Part shown: positions 38,706 through 52,099 of the stretch, in pieces
Position numbering within the stretch: the first letter of the stretch is position 1
Layout of the letters: each line of letters begins with the position of its first letter
NCBI GenBank assembly: GCA_008360955.1
Contig: LUCM01003914.1
Span: forward strand, 171,692 to 235,691
From: Fasciolopsis buskii
Taxonomy: Eukaryota; Platyhelminthes; Trematoda; Plagiorchiida; Fasciolidae
DNA: 64,000 bases
Reading direction: 5' to 3'
The notes under the pieces: model-generated
What the model was told of the DNA's origin: nothing
Databases searched by the model: none
What the model saw: only the letters and a program-made list of their open reading frames with translations
Position numbers and translations under genes: made by a program

Positions 38706-41660
38706 ATACTTACCTCATTACCTCCTTTACAAATGGAGGACTGGTGTCTATCTGCCCTGGTTTACTTGTAAGCATAAGTGGAAAACTCACTGGCTGTGGA
38801 CCAATTAAACTGTTTCCTAAAGAGTTATGCTCCACGGTTCAGCCGGTGCTCGTGGGAGTGAATCATTGTGCATTCGGATTCTTTAATCAACTCGCCTACA
38901 ATTAGCTTCCGTGGGCACATATCATCAGTCAGTCGATAGTGCTTGCGACAGTTACCGATAGCTGTGGCGTTTACCATTTATCTGTCTACAAGTATCCAGG
39001 ATCAACTATGAGGCTGTTGATTAGTTCCCGTTACATGGATGCAAGCGTCTCACCGCACGTGGCAACCGGGGTGATGGATCCACAAGCACCCAAAGAGGCA
39101 GCTGAATTTAAGGATGTCCATCGTTCCCGAGTTTTACATGGTCTGCAGCCCTGTGTGTCATTTGCCGCAAAGAGCAGGATTCCTTCGACCTACTTCCATT
39201 TTTCCGCTGGTCCCAGGAATTTTGGTGAGACATCAAAAAGTCAAAAGTTTCTCCTTGAACTGAAGTCCGAGATTATCGCGTATAACCAACGTGCGGTTTT
39301 GTGTTGGTACACTCGCGGATTGCTCGCAAACAAAAGCAGACATAGACCAAGGCATGACTTGATTCCACGGGCGTTAAACAGAACTCTCGGCTGTTCTCGA
39401 CTGATCCACGTTACCCGTGACCGATGAACAGTCTAAGTCTAACTCTTTAAAGCTGAAGGAGGCCCCAGGTGAACCAATATTGTTTTTTTTGACGTCAAAA
39501 GCTGGTGTTTACGAGAACAATCTTTTATCATTGTCATCTATGCGATCAGCAGGAAAAGAAAACCAGCTTGTGATGTGTCGTTCCGTCTCTTCTAATTAGC
39601 CAATTCAGACGATAAAATCAACAGCAATGGCCACAATGCCTGTTGAGCGCACATTTCAAGGTAATCGAAATATCTGGTTGCAGAACTCGCCTTTGGTCTG
39701 GCTGCAAGCTGTGAGAGCATACACAGATGATAAGACAAGTGAAAGACACTTCAGTTGACTGCTACTGACATTTGCAGGAAGATGCAAGCAATCAGACAAC
39801 TACTTTCTGAGATCCCGTCTGGTAGTACAGGCTCGCCTGTCATAGTTTGGACACTCCCAACGCCAGCCTAACCACGAGCCCTCAAAACAGGCTCGCCGGA
39901 GAGTGGGGAAAGAGAATCTAGTTGCTGCTGGACTAGAATAATTAATTGTAGAAGTAAAATATTGCCTTATTCGTCGGAAGCATATCGTGCATCTAGCTAG
40001 AACAGCTTGCCACCTTATCCCGGTTAGCTTGCAGACAATGAAGGCAGCCAGGTGAAATGACAACCTAGAATTAAGCAATGCGCGAGAATTATTTCTTCTT
40101 CTAATATTTCTGTTTTAAGTTAAATCTACCTAGCCGTAGTTTTACGTGAAATTTTAATTTGTCTCTATATCGGAAGGGCGGACATGGAAGAAGCTCCCTG
40201 TAGAAATCACGCTGGTTGTATCCGGGTGGTCGATGCCTTGAGGATGCCCATATCGCGGAAGAGGTTCTTCCTTGGGAATGCCAACTGGAGCTTGTGACTC
40301 GAAATCCTGACACACAAGACAGTGGGTCGTAAACTATGCTCGGGAACTGTGAGCAGCAGCTTCACTATCCGGCTTGCTCGAAGTGATAAGTAAAGTGGTT
40401 CTGGTTATCCTTTACTAAGACCAACTTAGCATCGAAATGTTTGTAGACTCGTAACTCCTCTAAGATGATGAACGGACACTGAAAGGGAGAACAGCCGCTA
40501 AGCAGCAGAACCCTTTGGTTTCGCAACCAAAGCCTTTGGTTCTAACAAGAGCCTGTCTACAACGCAGCCTCGAATGGCTGACTGGAAGCGCATCTACTTG
40601 GATCACTTGTTATTCCATTCTTATTTTTTCTATTGAGTATGAAGACGGGAGCACTTCAACAGGTCTGTGCCGACTAGCTTTCCAAGCAAAATGGAATCCT
40701 CTACTTGTATTGGACCCTTGTGCGTGGTTCGTTTGGTCATGGATGCAAGAAAGCCTCGACAGTGTCATATGCTGCAGTTGAACATCAAGACAAAACTGTT
40801 TTTCAGCGGAACGCAAGCACCAAAATAAGTTAGCTTCAGATATTTTTCAATTCATTGATTTAGTGTAAACTATTTAGTTTGTTGATCACAGATAATAACA
40901 AATTTATTGGCAAGGACGAAATAGCATGAGATTGCAATCCAACCGGCCTTCCCAGATTTATTCGTTTTCTTCGATGGTCCTTTTTTATCAACGAAAAACG
41001 GTTCATCTGGTTCATTCTTTCAGCCGGTAAGCTAATGTGACATGAATGTCCTCAATGAACCGGAACCATAGAAAGAAAGAAAAGCAATTTGATTGTTATA
41101 CATTATTGGATGACATAACCAATAGAAAAAAACCGGCAAATTACTTGGTTAATTGTTGAACAAACAATTGCTTGTTTACTAGAAAGAACTATTTGTTTCA
41201 TATTGTTATTATAAGCATTTCAGCCGGAGTAAATGAAATGATTTTGAATCGCCTATTCAATTCACAGATACAGCGAGTACTTCGTTTGGATTCAAATCAT
41301 TATAATCGATCAGACACGTGTTACGTGGCACATAGTCCCAATCCGAAAGAGATGATCTGTCGTGACCGATTTTCCATTTGTCGATACAAACGCCAGACAC
41401 GCAGCTGTTCTTTTAACAAACGTACCCCTTATGATGTCTGCGAAAAGTGGTTGTCACACAAATAGACTGATCAAAGTAAGCTGAAAACATTTTATGCAAC
41501 TACTGATTGTTCACGACATTTCTGGTCTCAAAAACAGTGGATCGTTGTGCAGTGGATGAAAATTTTGCAGACGGAAACCTGATGCTCACACGTTTCATTC
41601 GCAGTGTATGGTGATGAAACAAGCTGTACTCCTGCTTGCTTTTCCAATAATCATCCGGAT
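38706..41660. other. unassigned, includes the longest open frame
   Basis: The longest stop-free frame of the window (plus strand, 38,939-39,427, 162 codons, first codon GTG) lies here. It has no recognised motif, and its length is near the chance maximum for 64 kb. The sequence at 39,800-40,800 is somewhat GC-richer; two copies of ACAGGCTCGCC sit 60 nt apart near 39,827 and 39,887. No gene is called. Confidence 0.35.
40513..40541. repeat. small hairpin with a third repeat unit
   Basis: CTTTGGTT, then TCGC, then AACCAAAG form a perfect 8-bp stem with a 4-nt loop. It is followed directly by another CCTTTGGTT, so the second unit could pair with either neighbour. Confidence 0.7.
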
Positions 41661-41666
41661 ATAAAC

Positions 41667-41702
41667 ATATATATATACACACAAAAATATATATATATAT
41701 AT
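41667..41702. repeat. AT/AC microsatellite
   Basis: CATATATATATA, then ACACACA, then a further AT run. Confidence 0.9.
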
Positions 41703-42169
41703 CAACATAATCTTCGGTGCCGTCCTGCTATTTCCTATTTTTTGATGCATTCCAAAATTCAAACGATTTGTCTGATCGATTATTTGGCCTTACTCTCCGG
41801 ATCCTTGCCCAAGTCGTATGACAAGGACGATGGCGACCTAGTGGGAAATGTGTCATAATAGTCCCCTGTCGGGCTTCCTTGGTCACAAAAACATACAGAT
41901 GCAAACGACAGTCACCTTGCCAACTCGGTGGCTTGAAGGTATCCCTACCTCCCGTTTTATTTGCTTACACGCTGTCGTATATGCAGCACGATTCCAGCAC
42001 ATCTTTCAAACCTAAACAAATACCTGATTTAATCAGTTTGCATACTTAACTTATCCACCATTGGAATATTACACTGACCAAAAAGAAGTAATGTTACGTC
42101 GCTTTACTTCAGTTGGTCGTCCGTGTTACACATTATTAAGAGTGCGCATTGGAGTACACAAATATAAAG

Positions 42170-42400
42170 TCACTTATAAATAGATACATATATGACCATA
42201 TACATACGTACCCATCCACACTATTATAAATACTGTAGTATTCATTGATAAAATATTTGGAACATCTACACACGAAGACAGACGAACACATCCACACATA
42301 CGAACAAACACATACGATAAGTAAGTGTAAGATTTTATTTTGTGAATATATACATACACGCACATAAATATGCATATATACACACATTTACACAAATGCA
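42170..42400. repeat. degenerate ATAC-rich low-complexity tract
   Basis: About 230 nt rich in TACATA, CACACA and TATATA. Two overlapping minus-strand frames rich in Cys, Val, Tyr and Ile are by-products of the composition. Confidence 0.75.
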
Positions 42401-43549
42401 ACCAAATATGAGTAAACCATGTTTCTACTTGATCTACTTCTAATTCCTCTCAGGGGTTGGGCCATTTGCAATGACCCGTTTCGTTTAGTCTTTCAATTAG
42501 GGGCAGGAAACAGACTCCCTCCTGATTTGGAAAATTTGGTTACACGCGGACCTTCCGAGGACCAATAGCGGACGAATTGACGATTATTCCAAGATTGTTT
42601 CTATGCTTGAATGTGGCCAAAATGGGTACGAAATATCTATTGGTAACGCCGATTGCAACGTATTTAAAAATTTGCACCGTTGATATGTAAAACCCTGGTA
42701 CTTCTTAGGTGTAAAGAAGCACCAGGAGATTTCATAAATTTAATTAAACATTTCCTTTATTATACCTGTTTGTAGACTGTAGTAAGGCCAGTTAAACATG
42801 GATAAGTTTGGCTGTCCAGGGAAACGTGTATGACCACGAAAACTGAAGTCTTATTGCATAAATTTTACTAGGGTACTAGGATTTAAGCCAGCTGAAATTC
42901 ATGAATGATAACAAACTCCCTTGTCTATTGGAAATGCTTATTTCATCGAATATTCTACCCATGAATAAGCATGGTTTTTACGCTTAATGGTTATTATTTG
43001 TCAACTTGGACATTTTGCATAGGCTGGGGTCTGATAATCATGGCCGATCGGGAACACAAATATTTCCGTTTGGGGTGACCTTTACTTACCTCAAAGTTGT
43101 TCTCGTCCCAGGTTCATTTAGGAGCGCCCAGTTAATCGATCACAGTGTTGTCATGACTGGATCATGTTTTCCATGGACGAAGTCAACCGTAAACCAGAGT
43201 GACGACGTTAAAATTTCACGACACGTTTGTTCCCCAATTCCGATTATTAAACGTTTTATCCAGTCTTGTCAAAAGTGATTTGGACAAGATCTAAATGTCC
43301 CAAGTTTCACCCTATTCGTGACAAGAATTAGTCGCATATATCCTGTGCAGTGACATAAAAGGCGGATCGCCTCGGTCTAAGGTCCTTTTAATTCCGTTGA
43401 TGAACGAGTGGCATGCAGTAACCTTAAAAACACTTGCAAAACGAACATTTGTAGAAGGAAATTCTCCGACGATTTTTTGCGCTTTCTTATTCCAGTCGAA
43501 GTTCAACACTCATCAGAACAGAACCAGAAATTTCTTACCGAGATAGAAT
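42401..43549. other. unassigned sequence
   Basis: No recognised gene or repeat. A 90-codon frame at 43,006-43,278 lacks splice context and motifs. Confidence 0.4.
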
Positions 43550-44165
43550 GTACTCAGAATACTGAGAAACAACACGGTGTAACGAATAAGCTCGTTTTCA
43601 GTTATTCGTAATCTGAACGGGTTCGTGAATACCACCCGGTTTGGTTAAACAGAGATGATTTAAACTATCACCAGTGTTGTGCGTTCACACTTGATTGATT
43701 CCAACCACGTAGTGAATGTTACTGCAGCGTTCAGAATAATGTACAGCGATTGGAATAGGTTATCAAAGTTGGTGAAGTCCCGGGTCCTGTCTACAGCTGA
43801 GGCCGTATGCATTCGTCTCTGGGGTCCCTCGTTGTGTGCCCAAAAGCAATTCGTCGAAACATTGAAGCTCCCCTGGCCCACTCGGCACCCCCGAAAACCT
43901 ATCGAATCCCTTACAGACCTGGGTCACTGGTGTGAATCGCATCCCCCGAACCTATAATTTCGACCACCACTCGTTTCACGCACATGCACAGTAATGGACT
44001 TATTTTGAATACTAGAACTGAATTTACCATCCCCCTATCGCTTGCAGTGAATCATACATAATCTTATGTATTGGCATGATTAAGAATAACTGAAAACGAG
44101 CTTGTTCGCCATACTGTACTGTTTCTCACTGAGCTCTGTGGGACTGTTTGGAGTACTCAGAATAC
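43550..44165. mobile_element. candidate non-autonomous inverted-repeat element
   Basis: Two 47-nt segments, 43,561-43,607 and 44,084-44,130, are inverted copies matching at 39 of 47 positions; seven of the eight differences are transitions, and the last 20 nt are identical. A 13-nt direct repeat, GTACTCAGAATAC, lies at the left edge (43,550-43,562, overlapping the arm by 2 nt) and 22 nt outside the right arm (44,153-44,165). This arrangement resembles an old MITE-like element with target duplications, but the right repeat is not flush. The interior (43.6-44.1 kb) encodes nothing recognised. Confidence 0.35.
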
Positions 44166-46450
44166 GACAACATTGTCTTGTGTTAACGGACATATTCCGT
44201 TCATTCTAAGAAAGTAGCCAATATAAATAAACGGCAGTGGCTCTGAAAGAAGCTCCAAGATTAACTTTGCCAGAATTTAGTAAATATGTCTATTAACCAA
44301 CCTGACGCTTTTTGGATAGAGTGGAGAATACGCTTCGTATGAGATCCTACTTCGGCCGGAATCATGAGTTTATCCAAAATATAGTTCGCGACTCAGAATG
44401 ATAATTCAAGAAGCAATTCTGACGTCTCGGAACATCAGGTAAAGGTAATATCACGCTGAAGGTAGTGAGTTCCACAAATAACTTACCAAAATATTGCTGA
44501 ACGATAGTGGCGGGCCCATCAATTGCTTCTGTTTATTGACGGTGAGTTCCTAGTAATATGCCCGCTCAATTGCTGTGAATAAATCTTGCTTTATTCTTTC
44601 CAACAATCTCGTGATGTGTCGCGGTAACGATGCACATAGGATGACTGAAATGGGAGACCGACTAAATTCCTAACCTACTTGCTCACGAGATAATTCCAAA
44701 GCATGCCGGTTGTTATCGAAAAGACTCTTCCTAAATAAAAAGAATACAAATTCGAGTATTCCCTCCCTGTGCTTCTGTTTACCAGAACGGAGCCTTCTCG
44801 TATGCGGCCTGTTGTATGAGTTTCGGCAACACCTGTATGGACATTTATAGTATTCACATCCATAGACGTTTTCTGCTGGTATTAAACTGCTTCATATTCC
44901 AGCGATGTCCAATGTGCCTTATGAAGATGCCAAATTTGGCTACCATTTGTCGCGCTTATTGAAATCTTTGCTAAGGTCCCGCACTTGACTGCACAGTGGT
45001 CATCTTTTTTTCAGTCATTTTGTCTAATCCCAAGATTCTTCTACTATCAAACCGGCTTATTGTATCAGCTAAAAACACAGTCCATTCAAGACATCTGATG
45101 ACGGTAAAAACATACTCTTCTCTTCCCGGCTCAACCAATTAGCTACTATCGAATTCAGTTGTTCGTTTCTCGTTGGAATCCGAGTGGCTTTCAGTCGGCT
45201 TCATGGTAAATGAATCATCTGTTGATGTTCCTACTTAGTCCGCAATAAATGTACTTTGTTTTTGGAAGAAAGCTACAGAAAAGGAAAGGAAGCTTGCCTA
45301 GTGAAGAAGGGGCTGGTGGTTAGAATATTCTCGCCCGTGATCTCTCCACCAAGACAGCACAGTCTGAAAAGAAGGAACATCGACGGTCACCAGTCTCTAA
45401 TACCTGGCCTGTTCTACTCTCGTCTTTGGGTCTAGTGAGTTCACCAAAATATGCACGACTTTAAGTAGAAATGCACACCGGCCTCTGGCCACGGAAACTC
45501 AAGCCTACTCATTAGATGACAAACTGTAAACGAGGGCTGTGTGCACTTTGGCAGCCGTTCATTGCCACCCTTCTTTTGGACCTAAAGAGTGAACATGATC
45601 GAAGCCGACCAGATTCAATCGATATTCAATAGTAATCGTCTTTGTACAGTGGGTTCAGTGGTAAATTTCAAAACAATCGCAAACGTGTGTCCGTTTGTTA
45701 GATAACGGCCGACCATTCGGATTTTTCCCTAAAGGAATGCTCACGTTGGGCACATGACAAAATAAGTGCGCATTTCAACCGAGAGGACTCGTGGGCTGGA
45801 AGTGATGGTTACTTTGTTTGCCGCTTCATTGTTTCTTTTGGACTAACACTCATGTGAGATATTCCAGATTATTCGCCTTCCGAATTACAAAGCAGTTAGG
45901 CAAGACGATTTTTGAAATAAAAGCTGCTACTTCTTTCGGCGGGATGTGCATTTGCAATTTAGAAGATTCATTCTCTGTCAATTTTGTTAGTGAACCGACG
46001 AAAGCACACTACCTTAGGATTCCTCACTTTAACTCTATTGGTGATCAAGCCGCGATGAATTAAATGCCTATGGTGACTCCTGAATTTGGTCAAAACAGAA
46101 TTAGGAACAAACATCACCTTTGTCGCCTCCATGTTTTGAAAACTTCTGACCGGTTTTCTGTTGCCTCTGGTAATTGTCTAGACCATGATTTCTTGCTATG
46201 ACAGGAAATTATGTCAGTTTTATGTTATTGGCATTCGCTTTAGCCCATTGCTGGGACACTGGCACATTGTCGAAGTGTACAATAAAGAATTGGACACCTC
46301 GTGGTGGTGTTGGCCTTCACCACCGCAGTTTCTGGTTTCCAGTCGCATAATCTGCAGCAAAATAAAAGGCTGAATCTCAGTAAGAATCAAAGTAAATGCA
46401 GTCGTTTTATGGGATACAATGCAATCAGTATAAATGCATATATATATATG
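44166..46450. other. unassigned sequence
   Basis: A 46-nt minus-strand exon-like block (44,531-44,486; open frame AIDGPATIVQQYF between an AACAG acceptor and a GTAAGT donor) is isolated. It overlaps a plus-strand GTGAGT site, so it is not called. An AT-rich run lies at 46,437-46,450. Confidence 0.35.
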
Positions 46451-46547
46451 TTAGAGATTAGAAGATGTACACTGAATTATGACGTTTATTGCGACGTTTC
46501 GATCCAAACTAAACGTTGTAACTCAGTGTGCACCTTCTAACCGCTAA
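46451..46547 (-). repeat. long hairpin repeat, ribozyme-element-like
   Basis: The arms 46,451-46,487 and 46,511-46,547 are inverted copies (30 of 37 identical; most differences are transitions) around a 23-nt loop. On the minus strand the loop and 3' arm read GGATCGAAACGTC, then GCAATAAACGTC. A GAAA box followed by a short ACGT repeat ending in GUC just before the 3' arm is the order found in hammerhead-bearing elements. The CUGANGA box is not present, so I call it only a hairpin repeat. A second perfect 9-bp hairpin (ATATGCAAC/GTTGCATAT) follows at 46,549-46,570. Confidence 0.55.
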
Positions 46548-46581
46548 AATATGCAACCTCAGTTGCATATATTTCAAATCA

Positions 46582-46622
46582 TATATACAGATATATATAT
46601 ATATATATATAGATACATATAT
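46582..46622. repeat. AT microsatellite
   Basis: A TA run with minor interruptions, directly beside the 46.45 kb hairpins. Confidence 0.9.
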
Positions 46623-49426
46623 GTACATTTACATAAGCATGCATTGTCGGCATACGCCAACTAGAAATACTACATTATTGCGAACGTAAGTTAAAACTCT
46701 GCAAGAACGATTCCGATGGTCTGTTTGTGCAAAGATGTCTCGTTAAAGTTATCAGAAGTCATTTACTATGCGGTTTGACATCGTCCATCAATTAAGTGTG
46801 GTTTGAATTTGACTTATTGGCCGGTCCCCGGACAAGGGGTGTGATATGTCTTTAGGTTGATAGAAAGTTGAAGACAACTACCAAACGGATGATGATTGTC
46901 GAAATAAAATTGACCAGGTCGGCGGAGTTCGAAAATAGGCCATGACAAAAACGTGGAAGACCAGAACAATGACATTCCCACTATTGCGCGTGTTTTTGTC
47001 TGCTTTAGTGGTATTTGAACTTGACCATTATCATATGAGTTGTGGAGCTTTAGGAAACAGTGTTGTACCGCAGCGGTAGCAGGTTTACCGGGGCAGAATA
47101 GCATCATGCTTTAGCTGCCACCTTATTCCCAGTCCGCAGGTGAATGTCTGCCGATATGGTTTTGGAATTTTACAAATTACCACAACAAAATGGTTGTCTG
47201 TTCCTGCAGTCAACCGTTTTCCTTTCCACGAGATATTATCATGTATTACTGATTACCAGCAGATTGCGCACCGTCCTACTCACTCTGGGCAATCGGAAAA
47301 TCGAGAATTTGTGAACAAATGCATTTTATCGCTCGCTCAGCGCATAACAGATGACATTTGTAACGTATACACTCACTGTCAGCTGCTTTCCATGCTACAC
47401 CAAGTGTCGGGTTTAACTTTTGTTCTCAGTCAAGAACGCACCTCCAAGAGGCTATAAGCGCTGTTATCAGTGCGCAAAGACCGACAAAATGCAACTGTCT
47501 GGGAACGCCAAAATGTGCTTTCTCTAACTGAATCGTAAGATCAGCTGTTAGCCCTAATAGTTTCTCTATAACAACGGCTTATACGTGATGGAACTTTGCT
47601 GGCTTTATTTTTTCATGTCATTCCTGGATCGCAGACCTGAGGGTTGTTCTTCCTCAGAGTATGGATTGAAACGAACTTTTTCGGACTGTCAGGAGCAACA
47701 GATTGTTTTATAGAAAAAACAACTCACTCACCTCCCAGGTCCACAAACAAGATCATTTGGTGATGGTATCAATTGTCAAATTCACAGAAATTTTTCCGTT
47801 CGATGCCAGCATTTTACGTCAGGACTGAGGAGCAAACCCTGCAAGAGGATATGCCCTTTTATACGACCGACTGCGCCGATGTGCCCCAAATGCAAGCACT
47901 GACTCCTATTCTCTTCCAGATAAATGTGGATTGTACCAAAATCATGATGGGACACACTGCGTGATCCAGTCAGCGGCAGAATTCGAAATGACTGTTCTAG
48001 GCTGACGCAGCTGATGGTCTTGTGTGGACTGTGCTAAAATGAATGAGCTGAAAGTCTGTATCATTTAGCGACAGTTCTTGAGACCCTGAATCACAACCAT
48101 TTCTTAGTTGATCCAAGTTGACTCGCCCTTTAAAATGACAGATACAATAGCAATGTACCCCAGATTATGGTTGTCGCAGGTAGATTAAACAACCGTATTG
48201 CTTGCCTAATGGTAAGTTATGTGTGAGGCTGCGTGGAGCATCCTTTACCGCGCTCCCTTCGGACCACTACGTGTTCTTTCATTTTCCAGTTAACCTCTGA
48301 AAGGTAATGGAATAAGAATAGTTGTCTGATTAATGTCTTCCATTATGTTCCTGATTATTGTTGTTGTTATACATATTACATTCAGCTAAAATAAGACTGG
48401 AAATCTCATGTATTTAACAAATGATGCATTTGTTGCTGGCCAGGAGTAATATTAACATCCTCAAGTGGGTCTACACTGTGCCGATGTTCCACTTTTATCA
48501 TCAGTTGAAGTCCTTTCAATAAGAATATCAAATCCCACTTTCCCATATGCTATATCGCATCTGGGAGAGTACTAGATGTATTCTGCCCCGTCAGATCCAA
48601 ACATTTCGGAGTCTTAGTTCAGATGGAATTGAAATAAAGACCACTTGGCCCAATAGTGACTTCCACTTTAGTGAAGCATTTGTCAGTGCTTTTGTTCTCC
48701 ATCCGGTTAGAATATTATATGCGACAACTAATTAAGCAAGTTATTTATTGAAACCTATCATCTGACAAACGGAGTGCATAGCATGAATGGATTACTGGGC
48801 GGTGGGCCCAAATCAACACAAGCCCATAATTAGGCTCTTTGACTCATCCATGGTCACGTGATCCTTGTTTTCCACTTGTTAAAAAACGTGTCAACCGCCG
48901 TGGGTCGCACAGCTTCTTTGGTCCTTGTAACCATCGTTTTTATTTCAAGACATGCTCCCGAATGCCATTCTTATGGATAGATTATTAACCAACAGGCTCA
49001 CAAACACAATGACTGAAAAATGCGTAACTGATCAGTTACGCTGAGTTTCCGTGCCTGCTCAATAGTTCATTTTGGCCCGAGGGAGGCACTGAGTGAATCC
49101 TCAGTGTTCTAATCCAAAGTTGTAAGAAACCTTATTTCGAAGTTCAATTTGCAATTCGGTATGAACGAATACAGATTCCATTCACTTTAGAACCAACATT
49201 TTTGGTTCATTTGTTTTAACTTCTACATGATTTGTCAAAATAAAAGCTATTCACCGACGTGTTAACCGTGTCGTTCATTTAATACGAATGCAAACTTTCA
49301 TTGCTAGGTTGATTAGATTCAATATTTACTTTAACAAAATAAAGTTAAGTTGTGAAAAATAACAGAAGAGTTATGCATTTTGATGAACCGCTAGTTTCGC
49401 TGAACTTTAATTCGACCATAGTGAGA
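46623..49426. other. unassigned sequence
   Basis: Opposed open frames of about 100 codons at 46,814-47,107 (-) and 47,140-47,457 (+) have no recognised motif. A plus-strand micro-exon-like block ends at ATG|GTAAGT near 48,208. No gene is called. Confidence 0.35.
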
Positions 49427-50841
49427 TTAGTACCGTGGTAATCTAACATCGGGTTCACCATGAAGCCACTTTGGACTGCTGGCACCTCTATATTGGCTCC
49501 GGGAAAAGATGTTGAAAATTGTAGTGTTCTGAATTGAGTCATTCCCCGTCTGGAGCCTGCTTTCTTCAATACGGTAAATCTGAAAAGAAAACAGAATGCC
49601 TAGGCCGCAAAACTTCTTTCCGGAACCATTTCACCCTAACTCGATTGCCCTCTCCTGCAGAGTACAATTGCCTTATAAGAAGTGGGGTTCTTGATTCCAC
49701 CCTGGTCACATTTATAGTGGAAACTTAATGCACATGCGTTGTTAGGAATATTGCTAGCCAGCATCTGTTGGTCGCTATTCCTTCCTCAAAGTGGGATTTC
49801 ATGTTGATACATTGAATTCAGGAAGGATTAGTCTTCTGGCTTGTCCCTAAGTTGTGTATGGCTGTCGAAGACTTAGAAATCTGGTATATCTTTGTGCTTA
49901 CAACGCTTTTGCCGTCAACCTCCGGATGAATACGAATCGAAATTTGTTCACTCAGGCAATTTCTTGATGGCTTGTTTGTTCAAAGCAGTTAGTTCCGTAG
50001 CTAATTTTGAATTCGTGACCCGTTTGATTCAGATCGTGTACAATGGGACGTCTTTACTCATGGCCTTTGTTTATGGCCAGTGCTGAAACGAAGGACCTGA
50101 TGCGGACGAAATTCATACAACTAACGGGCCACCTTGGCCATCTCTCTGTCGGTATATTTTCCGCGGAGTAAAACTTTCTGACGTTTAAGAACGGCTATAG
50201 CCTCAAAGTGGGTTACTAGTATGTTACTAGTATATCAGATCTAGCAGAATCTCCAAAATCCCCGATATGCCATCCCGGAACAAGATAGCTGTGTTCACTG
50301 CATATCTGTTATATAATAGATGAAATATAACGGTACAACAGAAATCAACAAAATTAGGTCTTTCCTTATACAACATCAAATACAGTTCTAATAAATAAAC
50401 AGTGTACTAGTCTACCGGTTATCCTAAGGTTTTGTCAACGTTAAAGCCGTTAAGGAAACTATGCACTGAGTGTCTAGCCATCCTTGGTTGCATAGTAAAC
50501 CAAATTCACTCTCTCGAGATTAGACCTGGATTGTTTGTCAGAATTAGTCAGAACAATGTGCAGTAAGGTTTGGCGCTTTTTCCAAAGTGATTTTCGCTAA
50601 CCCGGAACAGGCCTGAAGTAACCACGGCAACCACGCATGTCTCAAAGGGAGTGATGCAGCGATGGTTTGCACCAGTCTTTTGTTTACTCGTGTGGTGGTG
50701 TCTGAAGCAACAAAATATTTGGCTGTTTCTTTGATTTACTATCGTGAACAGGGACAACAAATGTACGCCGATAGCAAACACAATAGCGGTCTTACGGAAC
50801 CGTATGGAAAATGACGCAAAGAGGGTGTACTTGTAAGTGCA
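49427..50841 (-). CDS. candidate two-exon 3' gene end, unknown product
   Basis: The downstream exon (49,579-49,427) follows an excellent acceptor (TTCTGTTTTCTTTTCAG) and reads 50 codons to a TAA (RIEESRLQTGNDSIQNTTIF, ending RLPRY). A 46-nt upstream exon (50,841-50,796) has a CTTGTTTAATTACAG acceptor and a TTCC|GTAAGA donor. Read as T|GCA..., it ends in phase 0 and joins the downstream frame. A second frame is open through both exons too and runs on to 49,345, so the true frame is unclear. I recognise no domain. The intron would be 1.2 kb. Confidence 0.2.
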
Positions 50842-52099
50842 CTGTAATTAAACAAGAGTATCAGCTGTACCGATTGTTTTATTTCGTCATTTGTTCACCT
50901 TTATTTATATAATCAAGCAAAGAATGAAGTTCACAATTCCCAAACACTTCTGGATTCTGGATGTTTATTGTGAATCAAACAGTAAGTAGGTTTTAGAATT
51001 TTTGGTACATGTAGTATGTTTTGCTGATGCGTTAACCCGACTTTCGGTTGTTGTCACCCACCAGACATGTCATCATTCTGTGTGCGCACACTTCAAACGA
51101 ATGGTTAGGTGTGCGAACGATTGACTAGTTCACTTGGTGAGCCGCAGCGTCATTTCTCACCGGTTAACCAGTGAGTACAATAATTTTAGGCATATTATGG
51201 AGGATCCAAAACAAAAAAGCAGCAGGGAAGGCGATTAGAAAAAAGCTGAAGATGATCTCCGTTAACGTCAGGCATTTCCAGTTCGTGATTTAACCGTGGA
51301 CGAACAAGGTGAGGAATACGATCGTTCTTGTCTGTAGAGGTACCACAACAGAGTCTGAATGGGGAGCGATTTAAAGAACGCGAAAATTCTCTGGCCACTT
51401 CTGTGTGAAAGCAGTGGTAAGTGTTGGATGCCACGTTGTTCGGACATTTATCATGGGCATCAAACTGTATTTGAACTTTGCAATTCCCAAAAAGTATCCC
51501 TATAAATTACCTTAGAAAGTGCAAGCAATCTTAGAAAAGTGAACACAAAATAGCCAACTACTTTCCAATCGAGCTAGGAAAGAACACTGCGAATCAGCAG
51601 GAACAAAAGATGACAATGGGTGGAGTGGAAAAGTTGAACTGTAAAAGCATGTGGTTCCCTGAGTTTTCTCCCTTTGGAGGACCAATAGGAGTGTCTGCAC
51701 AAAATGAGGGACACAGATTCATTGTGTTTTGCCCAAGAAATTTACTAGTCAAATTAGTTCGCAAATAAAAATTGGAAGAACCTTTTCAGATATGTTCGTG
51801 ACTAATTGCCAGAGGTTGGAGGCTACCGAGGGAAGACGAATGCCGGGAACCACGCAGAAGAGTAGAGGTAACATCAGCACATTTAGGAACTCAAAGGGAT
51901 AACGAGAGAGAGAGAGGGGGGAAGGCTGTCCGCCAGATTCATTCCCGTTATGGTGCAGATGACTTGGACTTTTTTCAGCAATGTAAAGACGACTAAAAAC
52001 AATGAAATCAGCAGATATGCAACCAGCAAAACGTACAGAAATTGATGACGCGAGCGAGAAGAGAAATTGAATGACTCATTGGAAATCATCTAAGGTAAC
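50842..52099. other. unassigned; short (GA)n run
   Basis: A GA-dinucleotide run of 13 nt at about 51,904-51,916. No gene recognised. If the adjacent minus-strand RT relic was longer, its 3' part would lie here, but I cannot see it. Confidence 0.35.

Noticed and set aside
38939..39427. Longest open frame, 162 codons, plus strand
   Set aside because: No recognised motif, starts at GTG, and one frame of this length is expected by chance in 64 kb with this base composition.
42136..42401. Two minus-strand frames of 75-83 codons rich in Cys, Val and Tyr
   Set aside because: They are composition artefacts of the ATAC-rich low-complexity tract.
43660..43957. Opposed frames of 73-92 codons inside the inverted-repeat element
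   Set aside because: Both lie within repeat-like DNA and neither resembles a transposase.
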